Assembly (NCBI GenBank): GCA_045636425.1
Contig: JAZTXM010000001.1
Location: 1 to 39,794 of the forward strand
Length of the DNA: 39,794 bases
Direction: 5' to 3'
Origin: UMGS1883 sp045636425
GTDB taxonomy: Bacteria; Bacillota; Clostridia; UMGS1883
This document shows, in pieces, positions 8,678 to 15,640 of this stretch (position 1 is the stretch's first letter; every line of letters begins with the position of its first letter). The position numbers were made by a program, and so were the translations under genes. Under the pieces are notes generated by a model. It did not search any database. It was not told the DNA's origin and worked only from the letters and a program-made list of their open reading frames with translations.

Positions 8678-9148
8678 TCACTTATTCCTTTTAGAATCTG
8701 ATATGCCTTTAGGCAGTACAAAAAGGAAGTTTGACCTGCCCAATGAAATTTTATCACCGTCAAGAAGCTCAACAGCCATATCCCCCAGGGGTTCACCGTT
8801 TAGATATGTGCCGTTTGTACTGTCTAAATCCTCAATATAAAACTTTCCGCTGTGTTTAAAAATTCGGCTGTTCTTTGCAGAAAGATAGCTGTCGGCAATT
8901 CGGATATCACACTTTTTACCTCTGCCGATAATCTCACTCTCGGAAATTTCATAGCTTTCATCCACGTAAAAATCTAAGTTTCGCCTAAGATTTATCAGTT
9001 TCAGATATGCATCTGCCATACCGCCTGTTTTTTTCTTGTACATAATCCGTATATCCATATAAATCATGCGGATTATAACGAAAATAAACAGGTATATTAT
9101 CAAAACAAAGAAGAATGTAAGAACCTTTGATAAAAGTCGTTCAGCCAT
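8678..9148 (-). CDS. FHA-domain membrane protein
   Basis: 156 aa. One N-terminal membrane helix (about 8-30) leads into a C-terminal forkhead-associated domain with the phosphothreonine-binding pattern GRGKKCDIRI...LSAKNSRIF...IEDLDSTNGTYLNG. FHA domains bind phosphothreonine on partner proteins. The order FHA, SEDS, PBP matches cell-wall clusters of Actinobacteria and Clostridia that are often controlled by PASTA-type Ser/Thr kinases, but no kinase or phosphatase gene lies in this cluster. Ribosome binding site AGAGAGGTAGAAAAA. Confidence 0.92.
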   Translation of the reverse strand: MAERLLSKVLTFFFVLIIYLFIFVIIRMIYMDIRIMYKKKTGGMADAYLKLINLRRNLDFYVDESYEISESEIIGRGKKCDIRIADSYLSAKNSRIFKHSGKFYIEDLDSTNGTYLNGEPLGDMAVELLDGDKISLGRSNFLFVLPKGISDSKRNK

Positions 9149-9169
9149 TTTTTCTACCTCTCTGTAATA

Positions 9170-10420
9170 TTATTCAAACCACACGGGAGATTTTGTATGC
9201 TCATCTATATGGTCTATTTTTTCATACGTTTCGGAGGTATAGTTCACTCCCTTTTTCTTAAGCGAGCCGTGACATCCCTCACGCACTAAATTGTATATTA
9301 CTGCAAAAATCGGAACACTGCAAACCATACCCCATATTCCGAAAAGCCCGCTTCCCACAAGGATTGAGAAAAGCACCCAGAAGCTTGAGATACCCGTGGA
9401 GCTTCCGAGAATTTTAGGACCTAAAATATTTCCGTCAAACTGCTGAAGAAGAATTATAAACACTATAAATCCGATGCATTTTCCCGGCTCGGCGAAAAGA
9501 ATCAACAGTGCACTGGGAATTGCTCCGATAAAAGGTCCGAAAAAGGGGATAACATTGGTAACACCGACTATAACGCTGATAAGTGCGGGATATGGCATGC
9601 CGAAAATAGTCGTTACAACAAAGCATATGACGCCGATTATTATGGAATCAAAAATTTTACCCGTTATGAAATTTCCGAATTTGTCATGTGTCATTCTGAA
9701 AAGAGCGATAACGCTATTAGCTTTGTTAATAGGCATTATGCTGTAGAGAACTTTTTTTGACTGTGCCGTAAACTTTTCTTTATCTTTAAGAACATACACA
9801 GATACGATAACACCGATAAGGACATTCAAAATCGCTGAAACCACATTATACAAGCTACTTGTAACCCCTGACAAAAGAGCATCGATGTCAGGCATAAGCT
9901 CGTGTATTTTCGATGTGATATTATTAACGTTAGATGAAAAACCATCAATTGTCTGCTGAAGGAAGGTTTCAACGGCAGGATTCTTCTTTATAAGGTCCCC
10001 ACCCCATTCCATGGCGTGTGTCGCATATTCGGGAATGCTTACTATAAGAGATTCTATACTTTCCGTAATTTCAGGAAGCACCAACGCCAAAAGTGCATAT
10101 ATAACCGCAATGGCAAGCGACCACGCCAAAGCGACGGATATCATTCTTGATATATTATGCACACGCCTGCTCTTTTTCTTGGCAGCGGCTGAAACCGCAG
10201 GGAAAACAACACCGTGTTCAATCCAATTTAAAAGCGGATTAATAAGGTACGCCAAAATAAGACCGTAGGTTATCGGTGCAAGGCTTTTTGTAATTAATCC
10301 TAACACTCCCGAAACTACGCTCCAACGCTGAAGCATCATAAAGAATAATATACTTGCAATTATTGTAAGGAATGCTGTTATTCCCCAACAAAGATGTTTT
10401 TTCTCCCAAGGCAGTTTCAT
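9170..10420 (-). CDS. AI-2E family transporter
   Basis: 416 aa with about eight membrane segments: two N-terminal ones, a long amphipathic loop (100-170), then helices including NVLIGVIVSVYVLKDKEKF, the family signature region FGNFITGKIFDSIIIGVICF and PYPALISVIVGVTNVIPFFGPFIGAIP, and FWVLFSILVGSGLFGIWGM near the end. The family includes TqsA (AI-2 export) and Na+/H+ antiporters, so the substrate is uncertain. It starts the minus-strand run; the FHA gene follows after 21 nt, suggesting cotranscription. Confidence 0.9.
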   Translation of the reverse strand: MKLPWEKKHLCWGITAFLTIIASILFFMMLQRWSVVSGVLGLITKSLAPITYGLILAYLINPLLNWIEHGVVFPAVSAAAKKKSRRVHNISRMISVALAWSLAIAVIYALLALVLPEITESIESLIVSIPEYATHAMEWGGDLIKKNPAVETFLQQTIDGFSSNVNNITSKIHELMPDIDALLSGVTSSLYNVVSAILNVLIGVIVSVYVLKDKEKFTAQSKKVLYSIMPINKANSVIALFRMTHDKFGNFITGKIFDSIIIGVICFVVTTIFGMPYPALISVIVGVTNVIPFFGPFIGAIPSALLILFAEPGKCIGFIVFIILLQQFDGNILGPKILGSSTGISSFWVLFSILVGSGLFGIWGMVCSVPIFAVIYNLVREGCHGSLKKKGVNYTSETYEKIDHIDEHTKSPVWFE

Positions 10421-10451
10421 AGCTTTTCTCCATTCTATGTATATATATTAT

Positions 10452-10480
10452 ATCATACACCTATTTTTTTCCTATTACAA
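10452..10480 (-). promoter_or_regulatory. Promoter of the AI-2E/FHA/SEDS/PBP unit
   Basis: Minus strand TTGTAA (10480-10475), 17-bp spacer, TATGAT (10457-10452), about 30 nt upstream of the transporter start. No other clear promoter is seen before the envelope genes. Confidence 0.6.
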
Positions 10481-10541
10481 GTATGTAAACATAATTGTAA
10501 TCTAATTGTTATCTTTTTTAAGTTTTTCGACGGTCAAGCTA

Positions 10542-10570
10542 TTGAAAAGGACTCTTCTTTATGGTATACT
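10542..10570 (+). promoter_or_regulatory. Promoter of DUF1385-prmC
   Basis: TTGAAA (10542-10547), 17-bp spacer, TATACT (10565-10570), 34 nt before the DUF1385 start codon. Confidence 0.75.
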
Positions 10571-10604
10571 TATAACTGATATTCTGCGAAAGGAGTGTAT
10601 CATT

Positions 10605-11549
10605 ATGGCTAAAGAGAAAAAGGAGCATATCACCTCTATCGGCGGAAGTGCCGTCATGGAGGGTGTAATGATGAAAGGACCCAAGGAAATTGCCACGGCA
10701 GTCAGAAAAAGCGACGGAGAAATCGTAATCGACAAGCGTGCGGTAAGTTCTTTGGTAACAAAATATCACGTTAATAAGATTCCGGTTGTAAGAGGTGTCT
10801 TCGCCTTTTTTGATTCTATGGTTTCCAGCACACGTGCACTTATGTGGAGTGCCGAGTTTGTAGATTTGGAGGAGGGAGAATCCGAGTCAAAATTCGATAA
10901 GTGGCTCAGCCGAAAATTCGGGGATAAGATTAAGGATATTGTAATTTACTTCTCCCTTATTATCTCCCTTATTTTTTCAATCGGGCTGTTTTTCTTTCTG
11001 CCTAATCTGCTTACGGGCTTTCTTCTGGGTAATGCTGTGGAAAACAACCTTTTAAAAACGTTAATAGAGGGTGTTATCCGCATCAGTATATTTTTAGGTT
11101 ATGTTATCCTTGTTTCGCAAATGGAAGATATTAAAAGAGTTTTCCAGTACCATGGGGCAGAACATAAGACGATTTTCTGTTATGAGGCAGGGCTTGACCT
11201 TACCGTTGAAAACGCAAGGGGTATGTCAAGACTGCATCCCAGGTGCGGAACAAGCTTTCTTGTGTTCGTAATGATAATAAGCATTATTCTTTTTTCGTTC
11301 ATTTCATGGAGCAATATATGGATAAGACTGGGGCTGAGGCTTCTTCTTCTCCCTGTTGTGGCAGGGCTAAGCTATGAAGTAATCCGCTGGGCAGGAAAGA
11401 GCAAGAGTAAGGTTGTATGCGTTATAAGTAAGCCCGGTATGCTGCTTCAAAAAATAACCACCCGCGAACCCGATGACAGTCAGCTTGAGGTTGCTATTAC
11501 CTCCATGAAAGCGGTTCTTACGGATAATAAAGAGGACGACAAATGGTAA
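10605..11549 (+). CDS. DUF1385 membrane protein (YqhQ-like)
   Basis: 314 aa from ATG at 10605 (AAAGGAGTGTATCATT upstream); a 33-codon upstream extension covers the promoter and is not used. The N-terminus has the family block SIGGSAVMEGVMMKGP; the middle has the conserved QYHGAEHKTIFCYE, then LHPRCGTSFLVFVM. About four or five membrane helices. Function of the family is unknown. In Firmicutes it is often next to prmC and prfA; here its end overlaps prmC by 7 nt, implying translational coupling. Confidence 0.93.
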   Translation: MAKEKKEHITSIGGSAVMEGVMMKGPKEIATAVRKSDGEIVIDKRAVSSLVTKYHVNKIPVVRGVFAFFDSMVSSTRALMWSAEFVDLEEGESESKFDKWLSRKFGDKIKDIVIYFSLIISLIFSIGLFFFLPNLLTGFLLGNAVENNLLKTLIEGVIRISIFLGYVILVSQMEDIKRVFQYHGAEHKTIFCYEAGLDLTVENARGMSRLHPRCGTSFLVFVMIISIILFSFISWSNIWIRLGLRLLLLPVVAGLSYEVIRWAGKSKSKVVCVISKPGMLLQKITTREPDDSQLEVAITSMKAVLTDNKEDDKW

Positions 11550-12352
11550 GAGAGCTTTTAAACAATGCGGCAAAAAAGCTTTCATGCAGTGAAACTCCCC
11601 TGCTTGATGCACGGGTGCTTCTCGCCAAAGCGATGAATAAGGAAAACGCCGCACTGATTTTTGAAACCCCCGACGATGTCCAGAAAGAAGCCTTTGACAC
11701 CTACATTGAGCAAAGGGCAAAGGGTGTACCCGTGGCGTACATTTTAGGCGAAAAGGAATTTATGGGGCTTCCTTTCAGGCTGAATGAGGACACGCTTATT
11801 CCCCGCCCCGACACGGAATGTCTGGTGGAAAGAATTCTTGAGGAATGTACCTTTCGCTCCCCCAAAATCCTCGATTTATGCAGTGGCAGCGGATGCATAG
11901 GTATATCCCTTGCAAAATTTATTGATAATGCAACATGCGACCTTACGGATATTTCGGAAAACGCATTGAAGGCGGAAAAGGAAAACGCCAAGCTTAACCA
12001 GGTTGAAAACAAAGTAAAAATTTTCAGGCTTGATATACTGACAGATGAGATTGAAAAGGGCTACGACATAATAGTTTCAAACCCGCCCTACATCAAAAGC
12101 AGTATTGTACCCACTCTTGAGGTAAGCGAATATGAGCCTTGCCTTGCTCTTGACGGGGGCAGTGACGGGCTTGATTTTTACAGGGTAATTGCCAAAAAGG
12201 CATATGATGCACTTTTCACGGGCGGTATGCTGGCACTGGAAATAGGCTATGACCAGGGGAGCGAGGTAACGGAGCTTTTAAATGACTTCTCAAAGGTAAG
12301 CTTATATAAAGACTACGGAAATAACGACAGAGTAATAATTGCAATAAAATAA
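11543..12352 (+). CDS. prmC: PrmC, release-factor glutamine methyltransferase
   Basis: 269 aa. PrmC methylates the Gln of the GGQ motif in RF1 and RF2 using SAM. Visible features: an N-terminal helical domain (1-80), RPDTE (88-92), the SAM-binding loop DLCSGSGCIG (111-120, where DLGTGSG is usual), and the catalytic NPPY at 180-183 (SNPPYIK). Ribosome binding site GAGGACGACAA lies inside the end of the DUF1385 gene. prfA, a frequent neighbour, is not downstream; a terminator ends the unit directly at the stop codon. Confidence 0.96.
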   Translation: MVRELLNNAAKKLSCSETPLLDARVLLAKAMNKENAALIFETPDDVQKEAFDTYIEQRAKGVPVAYILGEKEFMGLPFRLNEDTLIPRPDTECLVERILEECTFRSPKILDLCSGSGCIGISLAKFIDNATCDLTDISENALKAEKENAKLNQVENKVKIFRLDILTDEIEKGYDIIVSNPPYIKSSIVPTLEVSEYEPCLALDGGSDGLDFYRVIAKKAYDALFTGGMLALEIGYDQGSEVTELLNDFSKVSLYKDYGNNDRVIIAIK

Positions 12353-12391
12353 AGGAATTTGCCATCATACCTTGGCAAATTCCTTTATTTT
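12346..12391. terminator. Bidirectional terminator after prmC
   Basis: The 19-nt arm at 12346-12364 (AAAATAAAGGAATTTGCCA) pairs perfectly with 12373-12391 around an 8-nt loop, with U-rich ends on both strands. It also ends the converging 70-aa gene and overlaps the prmC stop codon. Confidence 0.9.
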
Positions 12392-12396
12392 ATTTA

Positions 12397-12609
12397 CTAT
12401 TTACGAAGTTCTTTTTCTGCCTCATTAAAAATTTGAGGAACGGTGTATATATCGCTGTAGCTTTCTGCCTCAGCTTCATTCTGAGGAGGTCTGTACATAA
12501 GCCCTGTACACTCTGATGCGGAGGCCACTGCATCCGTATCAATCAGCTTGTCATAGAAAGAATCCTTATCAGGAGAATCATTTCTTTCAAGTATCGGTCT
12601 TTCTTCCAT
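12397..12609 (-). CDS. Small acidic protein of unknown function, 70 aa
   Basis: Begins MEERPILERNDSPDKDSFYD and contains IDTDAVASASECTGLM and PPQNEAEAE, ending in EAEKELRK. Acidic, soluble, no signal peptide or membrane segment. The start at 12609 is weakly supported by GGGTGATTGAT; a longer in-frame form starting at 12687 would run through a hydrophobic, unlikely leader. I do not recognise a domain, though it reads as a genuine coding sequence and sits directly against a terminator. Single gene downstream of a structured region. Confidence 0.65.
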   Translation of the reverse strand: MEERPILERNDSPDKDSFYDKLIDTDAVASASECTGLMYRPPQNEAEAESYSDIYTVPQIFNEAEKELRK

Positions 12610-12678
12610 ATCAATCACCCAATAACAGTATTGGTCTTTCTTTTTTGAAATATACAAAAGGATGGAAAAATAGTACAG

Positions 12679-12779
12679 AACGGACAAACTGAGTCAATGC
12701 GAGTGTCCGCCCTCGCATTGAGTACCCGAAGCTGTATGTGTATACAGCGAGAGGCGAAGTTTGTTCGTAGTTCGTTGAC
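12679..12779. repeat. Structured element with nested hairpins
   Basis: The outer arms CGGACAAACT (from 12680) and AGTTTGTTCG (ending near 12767) enclose two hairpins: TCAATGCGAG/CTCGCATTGA and GCTGTAT/ATACAGC. Short blocks (CGGGTACT followed by a hairpin, CAACGA, and GCGAAGTT-GT-CG) recur in a second structured region near 39425-39550, which suggests a dispersed repeat family or small RNA. Confidence 0.45.
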
Positions 12780-12780
12780 A

Positions 12781-12817
12781 TAAAAAAGAGGAAATCCGTA
12801 AATTTTACGGATTTCCA
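12781..12817 (-). terminator. Terminator of the HTH-cupin-acyl-CoA synthetase gene
   Basis: Minus-strand hairpin GGAAATCCGTAAA / TTTACGGATTTCC followed by TCTTTTTTATG, about 85 nt past the stop codon. It is flanked by the inverted repeat GTTCGTTGAC (12770-12779) and GTCAACGAAC (12868-12877). Confidence 0.85.
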
Positions 12818-12900
12818 CCAAGATTTTTTATTTTCGAATGTTTAATTCTAAAAAGTATAAATATCACGTCAACGAACGGTCGGTGCTGTTTTTACATTCT

Positions 12901-15186
12901 TTAAAGCTGATTTCTGATGATTTTTCCGCTTGTTGTTTTGGGAAGTGACTCGCGGAACTCAACAATTCTGGGGTATTTGTACGGTGCGGTGTGATCCTTT
13001 ACGTACATCTGAATTTCTTTTTTAAGCTCCTCGCTGGGGACGGTGTCTTTTGTAAGAACAATGCTTGCCTTAACTACCTGTCCGCGGATTTCATCGGGAG
13101 CAGCAGATACGCCGCACTCTACAACATAAGGAAGCTCCATAATAACACTTTCGATTTCAAAGGGTCCTATTCTGTAGCCCGAAGATTTGATAACATCATC
13201 AACTCTGCCTACATAGAAATAGAAGCCGTCCTCATCACGATATGCTACATCGCCTGTATGATAAAGACCGTCGTGCCATACTTCCTTTGTCTTTTCTTCA
13301 TCCTTGTAATATCCTTTAAACAAACCGCAGGGCACACGCTCGCTCGTACGGATAACGATTTCACCGTTTTCACCTACGTCAACGCTGTTTCCGTCGGGGT
13401 CAACAATGTCAACATCATAAAGCGGAACGGGCTTACCCATAGCACCAAGCTTGTACTCTCTGCCGTATAGATTACCGATAAGACAGGTGGTCTCCGTTTG
13501 ACCGAAGCCCTCCATAATCCTAAGCCCTGTAAGGTTTTTAATCTGCTTGTAAACTTCGGGATTAAGTGCCTCACCTGCTGTATTTGCATGCTGTACGGAG
13601 GACATATCATATTTGGAAATGTCTTCTTTCATAAGCATTCTGTACATTGTGGGAGGTGCACAGAAGGTTGTGATACCATATTCGGAGAAAAGCGGAAGAA
13701 TGTCTGCCGCATCAAACTTATCAAAGTCGTATACAAAAAGTGCTGCCTCGCAAAGCCACTGACCGTAAATCTTACCCCATGCGGCTTTTGCCCAGCCCGT
13801 GTCGGAAATGGTAAGATGAAGTCCCTCGGGGTCTACGCAATGCCAGTAGTTTGCGGTGTGGAAATGACCGAGAGGATATGTGTATGCGTGAAGTGCCATT
13901 TTGGGATTACCCGTTGTACCCGAAGTGAAGTACATAAGCATATCGTCATTTCCGCAGGGTGTATCTTCTTTTCTTTCATAGGTATCGGGGAAAGCTTTGT
14001 ATTCCTCGTCAAAATCTCTCCAGCCGTCCTTTTTGCCGCCTACTATAATCTTTTCACGCAGAGTTTTTGCATTTTTTGCTCCGTTTTCTGCACGGTCTGC
14101 AATATCGTCATCCGCAGTACAAAGGATTGCATCAACACCTGCGGCATTGTAGCGATATTCATAGTCATGCTCCTGGAGAAGATATGTTGCAGGGATTGCA
14201 ACTGCACCGATTTTATGAAGTGCCAGCATCGCAATCCAGAACTGGTAATGACGCTTTAACACAAGCATTACCTTGCTTCCCTTTTTAATTCCGATTGATT
14301 CAAAATAGTTTGCACAGCGTGCAGATTCACGCTTGAAATCGGCGAAAGTAAATCGACGTTCCTCTTTATTCTTTGAAAGATGAAGCATTGCAAGCTTTTC
14401 GGGCTTTTTGTCTGCAATGGCATCAATTACATCAAATGCAAAGTTGAACTTTTCCTCATTCTTAAATGAAATCTTTTCAAGACAGCCGTTTTCGTCCTCA
14501 ACGGTTTCAATAAAGTTATGATATACTCTCTTATATTCGCGGTGAGGCTTGTAATTTGTTTTAACAATAGACTTTTCTTCTTTTGTTTCCTGCTTTTGTC
14601 CGTTAAGAACGATTGCGTAGAACTCGCAGTCCTGACCGCCTACCGCAACCATTCCGTGAGGTGCGGAGCTGTCGTAATAAATGCTGTCACCTGCGTGGAG
14701 AATCTCGCTGTGTCCGCCTACCTGAACCTTGAGCGAGCCGCTGATAACGATGTCAACCTCCTGACCATCATGGCTGGTAAGCTCTATATCGCCACGCTCT
14801 GCACTTTCATCATATATGGCATGAACATAAAGTGGCTCTGCCACTCTGCCCTTAAATGCTGATGCAAGGTTATAGTAAATCATGCCGTGTGCCTGGTCGA
14901 TTTTCTGACCTTCGCCACATCTTGTCACCGTGAAGGATTTAAGATTGGAGCTGACACCCTCGATAATGTCTGTGACACCTACCTTAAAGGCAAGTGCACA
15001 TCTGTAAATAAAAGCAAAGCTAAGGTCATGCTTTCCTTCCTCACATGCTACATACTCATCACGTGAAACGCCTGTAAGCTTCGCCATTGTTTCAACGCTT
15101 ATTCCGTCTATCTGGCGAAGTTCTTTGATTCTGGCGGCAACTTCACTGATTTTAAAATCAAGACCGGTCATCATTGTTTCTTCCAT
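12901..15186 (-). CDS. HTH-cupin-acyl-CoA synthetase fusion protein
   Basis: 761 aa. Residues about 15-75 form an XRE-type helix-turn-helix, 115-195 a cupin (YVHAIYDESAE, VISGSLKVQVGGH, AGDSIYYDSSAPHGMVA), and 240-761 a complete adenylate-forming enzyme: P-loop YFTSGTTGNPK (419-429), EGFGQTET (559-566), YHTGD (642-646), GRVDDVIKSSGYRIGP and catalytic Lys755 (PKTTSGKIIR). The sequence around WAKAAWGKIYGQW resembles medium-chain/branched-chain acyl-CoA synthetases (ACSM type), which convert a carboxylate, ATP and CoA to acyl-CoA. The cupin could sense acid or acyl-CoA. Start at 15186 follows AGGAGGTATAAAAA. A T-box leader controls it. Substrate (isobutyrate or similar) is inference. Confidence 0.93.
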   Translation of the reverse strand: MEETMMTGLDFKISEVAARIKELRQIDGISVETMAKLTGVSRDEYVACEEGKHDLSFAFIYRCALAFKVGVTDIIEGVSSNLKSFTVTRCGEGQKIDQAHGMIYYNLASAFKGRVAEPLYVHAIYDESAERGDIELTSHDGQEVDIVISGSLKVQVGGHSEILHAGDSIYYDSSAPHGMVAVGGQDCEFYAIVLNGQKQETKEEKSIVKTNYKPHREYKRVYHNFIETVEDENGCLEKISFKNEEKFNFAFDVIDAIADKKPEKLAMLHLSKNKEERRFTFADFKRESARCANYFESIGIKKGSKVMLVLKRHYQFWIAMLALHKIGAVAIPATYLLQEHDYEYRYNAAGVDAILCTADDDIADRAENGAKNAKTLREKIIVGGKKDGWRDFDEEYKAFPDTYERKEDTPCGNDDMLMYFTSGTTGNPKMALHAYTYPLGHFHTANYWHCVDPEGLHLTISDTGWAKAAWGKIYGQWLCEAALFVYDFDKFDAADILPLFSEYGITTFCAPPTMYRMLMKEDISKYDMSSVQHANTAGEALNPEVYKQIKNLTGLRIMEGFGQTETTCLIGNLYGREYKLGAMGKPVPLYDVDIVDPDGNSVDVGENGEIVIRTSERVPCGLFKGYYKDEEKTKEVWHDGLYHTGDVAYRDEDGFYFYVGRVDDVIKSSGYRIGPFEIESVIMELPYVVECGVSAAPDEIRGQVVKASIVLTKDTVPSEELKKEIQMYVKDHTAPYKYPRIVEFRESLPKTTSGKIIRNQL

Positions 15187-15212
15187 TTTTTATACCTCCT
15201 GCTTTGGAACAT

Positions 15213-15480
15213 AAAAAAACGCCCCAAAGAAATTCTAATCCTTGAGACGAGCATATTACCCGCGGTACCACTCAAATTGCATCGGGCGTTACCCCGCTGC
15301 CCCTTCAGACTCCAACAAGCCCTATGCACTGACGCAGCATTCTCGGAAAGGGTCTAATCACTTCTCAAGCTTTCTTCCTTTCAACTCAGGAGCTACAGCA
15401 ATCCGCTTCACTTTAGTGCCTCACACCTGCCGACACCTCTCTTGAAAGATTCACGGTTACACTCTCCATCATCGTTTTTA
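15213..15480 (-). promoter_or_regulatory. T-box riboswitch, best specifier GUA (Val)
   Basis: The minus-strand leader holds the T-box sequence TGGTACCGCGGGTAAT (15270-15255), then a terminator hairpin (15249-15220, arms CGTCTCAAGGA/TCTTTGGGGCG) with seven Ts. Stem I is present: GGAG (15467-15464) pairs with CTCC, left loop AGTGT, the AGAGA-type motif AAGAGAGG (15443-15436), the distal GGTGTGAGG block, and right specifier loop GCTGTAG. In that loop GTA (15396-15394) is followed by a purine and best fits the specifier position; TGT (Cys) or CTG (Leu) by shifting are less likely. The UGGU bulge pairs with an NCCA end whose N is A, which fits tRNA-Val and argues against tRNA-Cys (U73). Uncharged tRNA would antiterminate. 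Confidence 0.93.
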
Positions 15481-15498
15481 GGTATTAAACTATTTGTT

Positions 15499-15527
15499 AT
15501 GATAACACACAATTTTCTCTTTGTCAA
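15499..15527 (-). promoter_or_regulatory. Promoter of the T-box transcript
   Basis: Minus strand TTGACA (15527-15522), 17-bp spacer, TATCAT (15504-15499). The start site would be near 15492, just before Stem I. Confidence 0.85.
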
Positions 15528-15566
15528 CTATTTTATTTTTCATAGCCACCCATACTTCGATTTTAA

Positions 15567-15595
15567 TTGACAACATTCGCCTTTTATGTTATAAA
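15567..15595 (+). promoter_or_regulatory. Promoter of the exported papain-like gene
   Basis: Perfect TTGACA (15567-15572), 17-bp spacer, TATAAA (15590-15595), divergent from the T-box promoter. Confidence 0.8.
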
Positions 15596-15640
15596 TAAGG
15601 TAGATACTATTTTGCGAGCAGAAAGGTTGTGTCAGTCACT

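Noticed and set aside
15393..15399. Cys (TGT), Leu (CTG) or Ala (GCT) as T-box specifier
   Set aside because: Val GTA best fits the seven-base right loop with a following purine. The UGGU bulge disfavours tRNA-Cys (U73). Leu and Ala codons would be followed by a pyrimidine. Not fully excluded without a model alignment.
15242..15445. Plus-strand reading frame across the T-box leader
   Set aside because: The region is explained by the minus-strand T-box, and the frame has no ribosome binding site or promoter.
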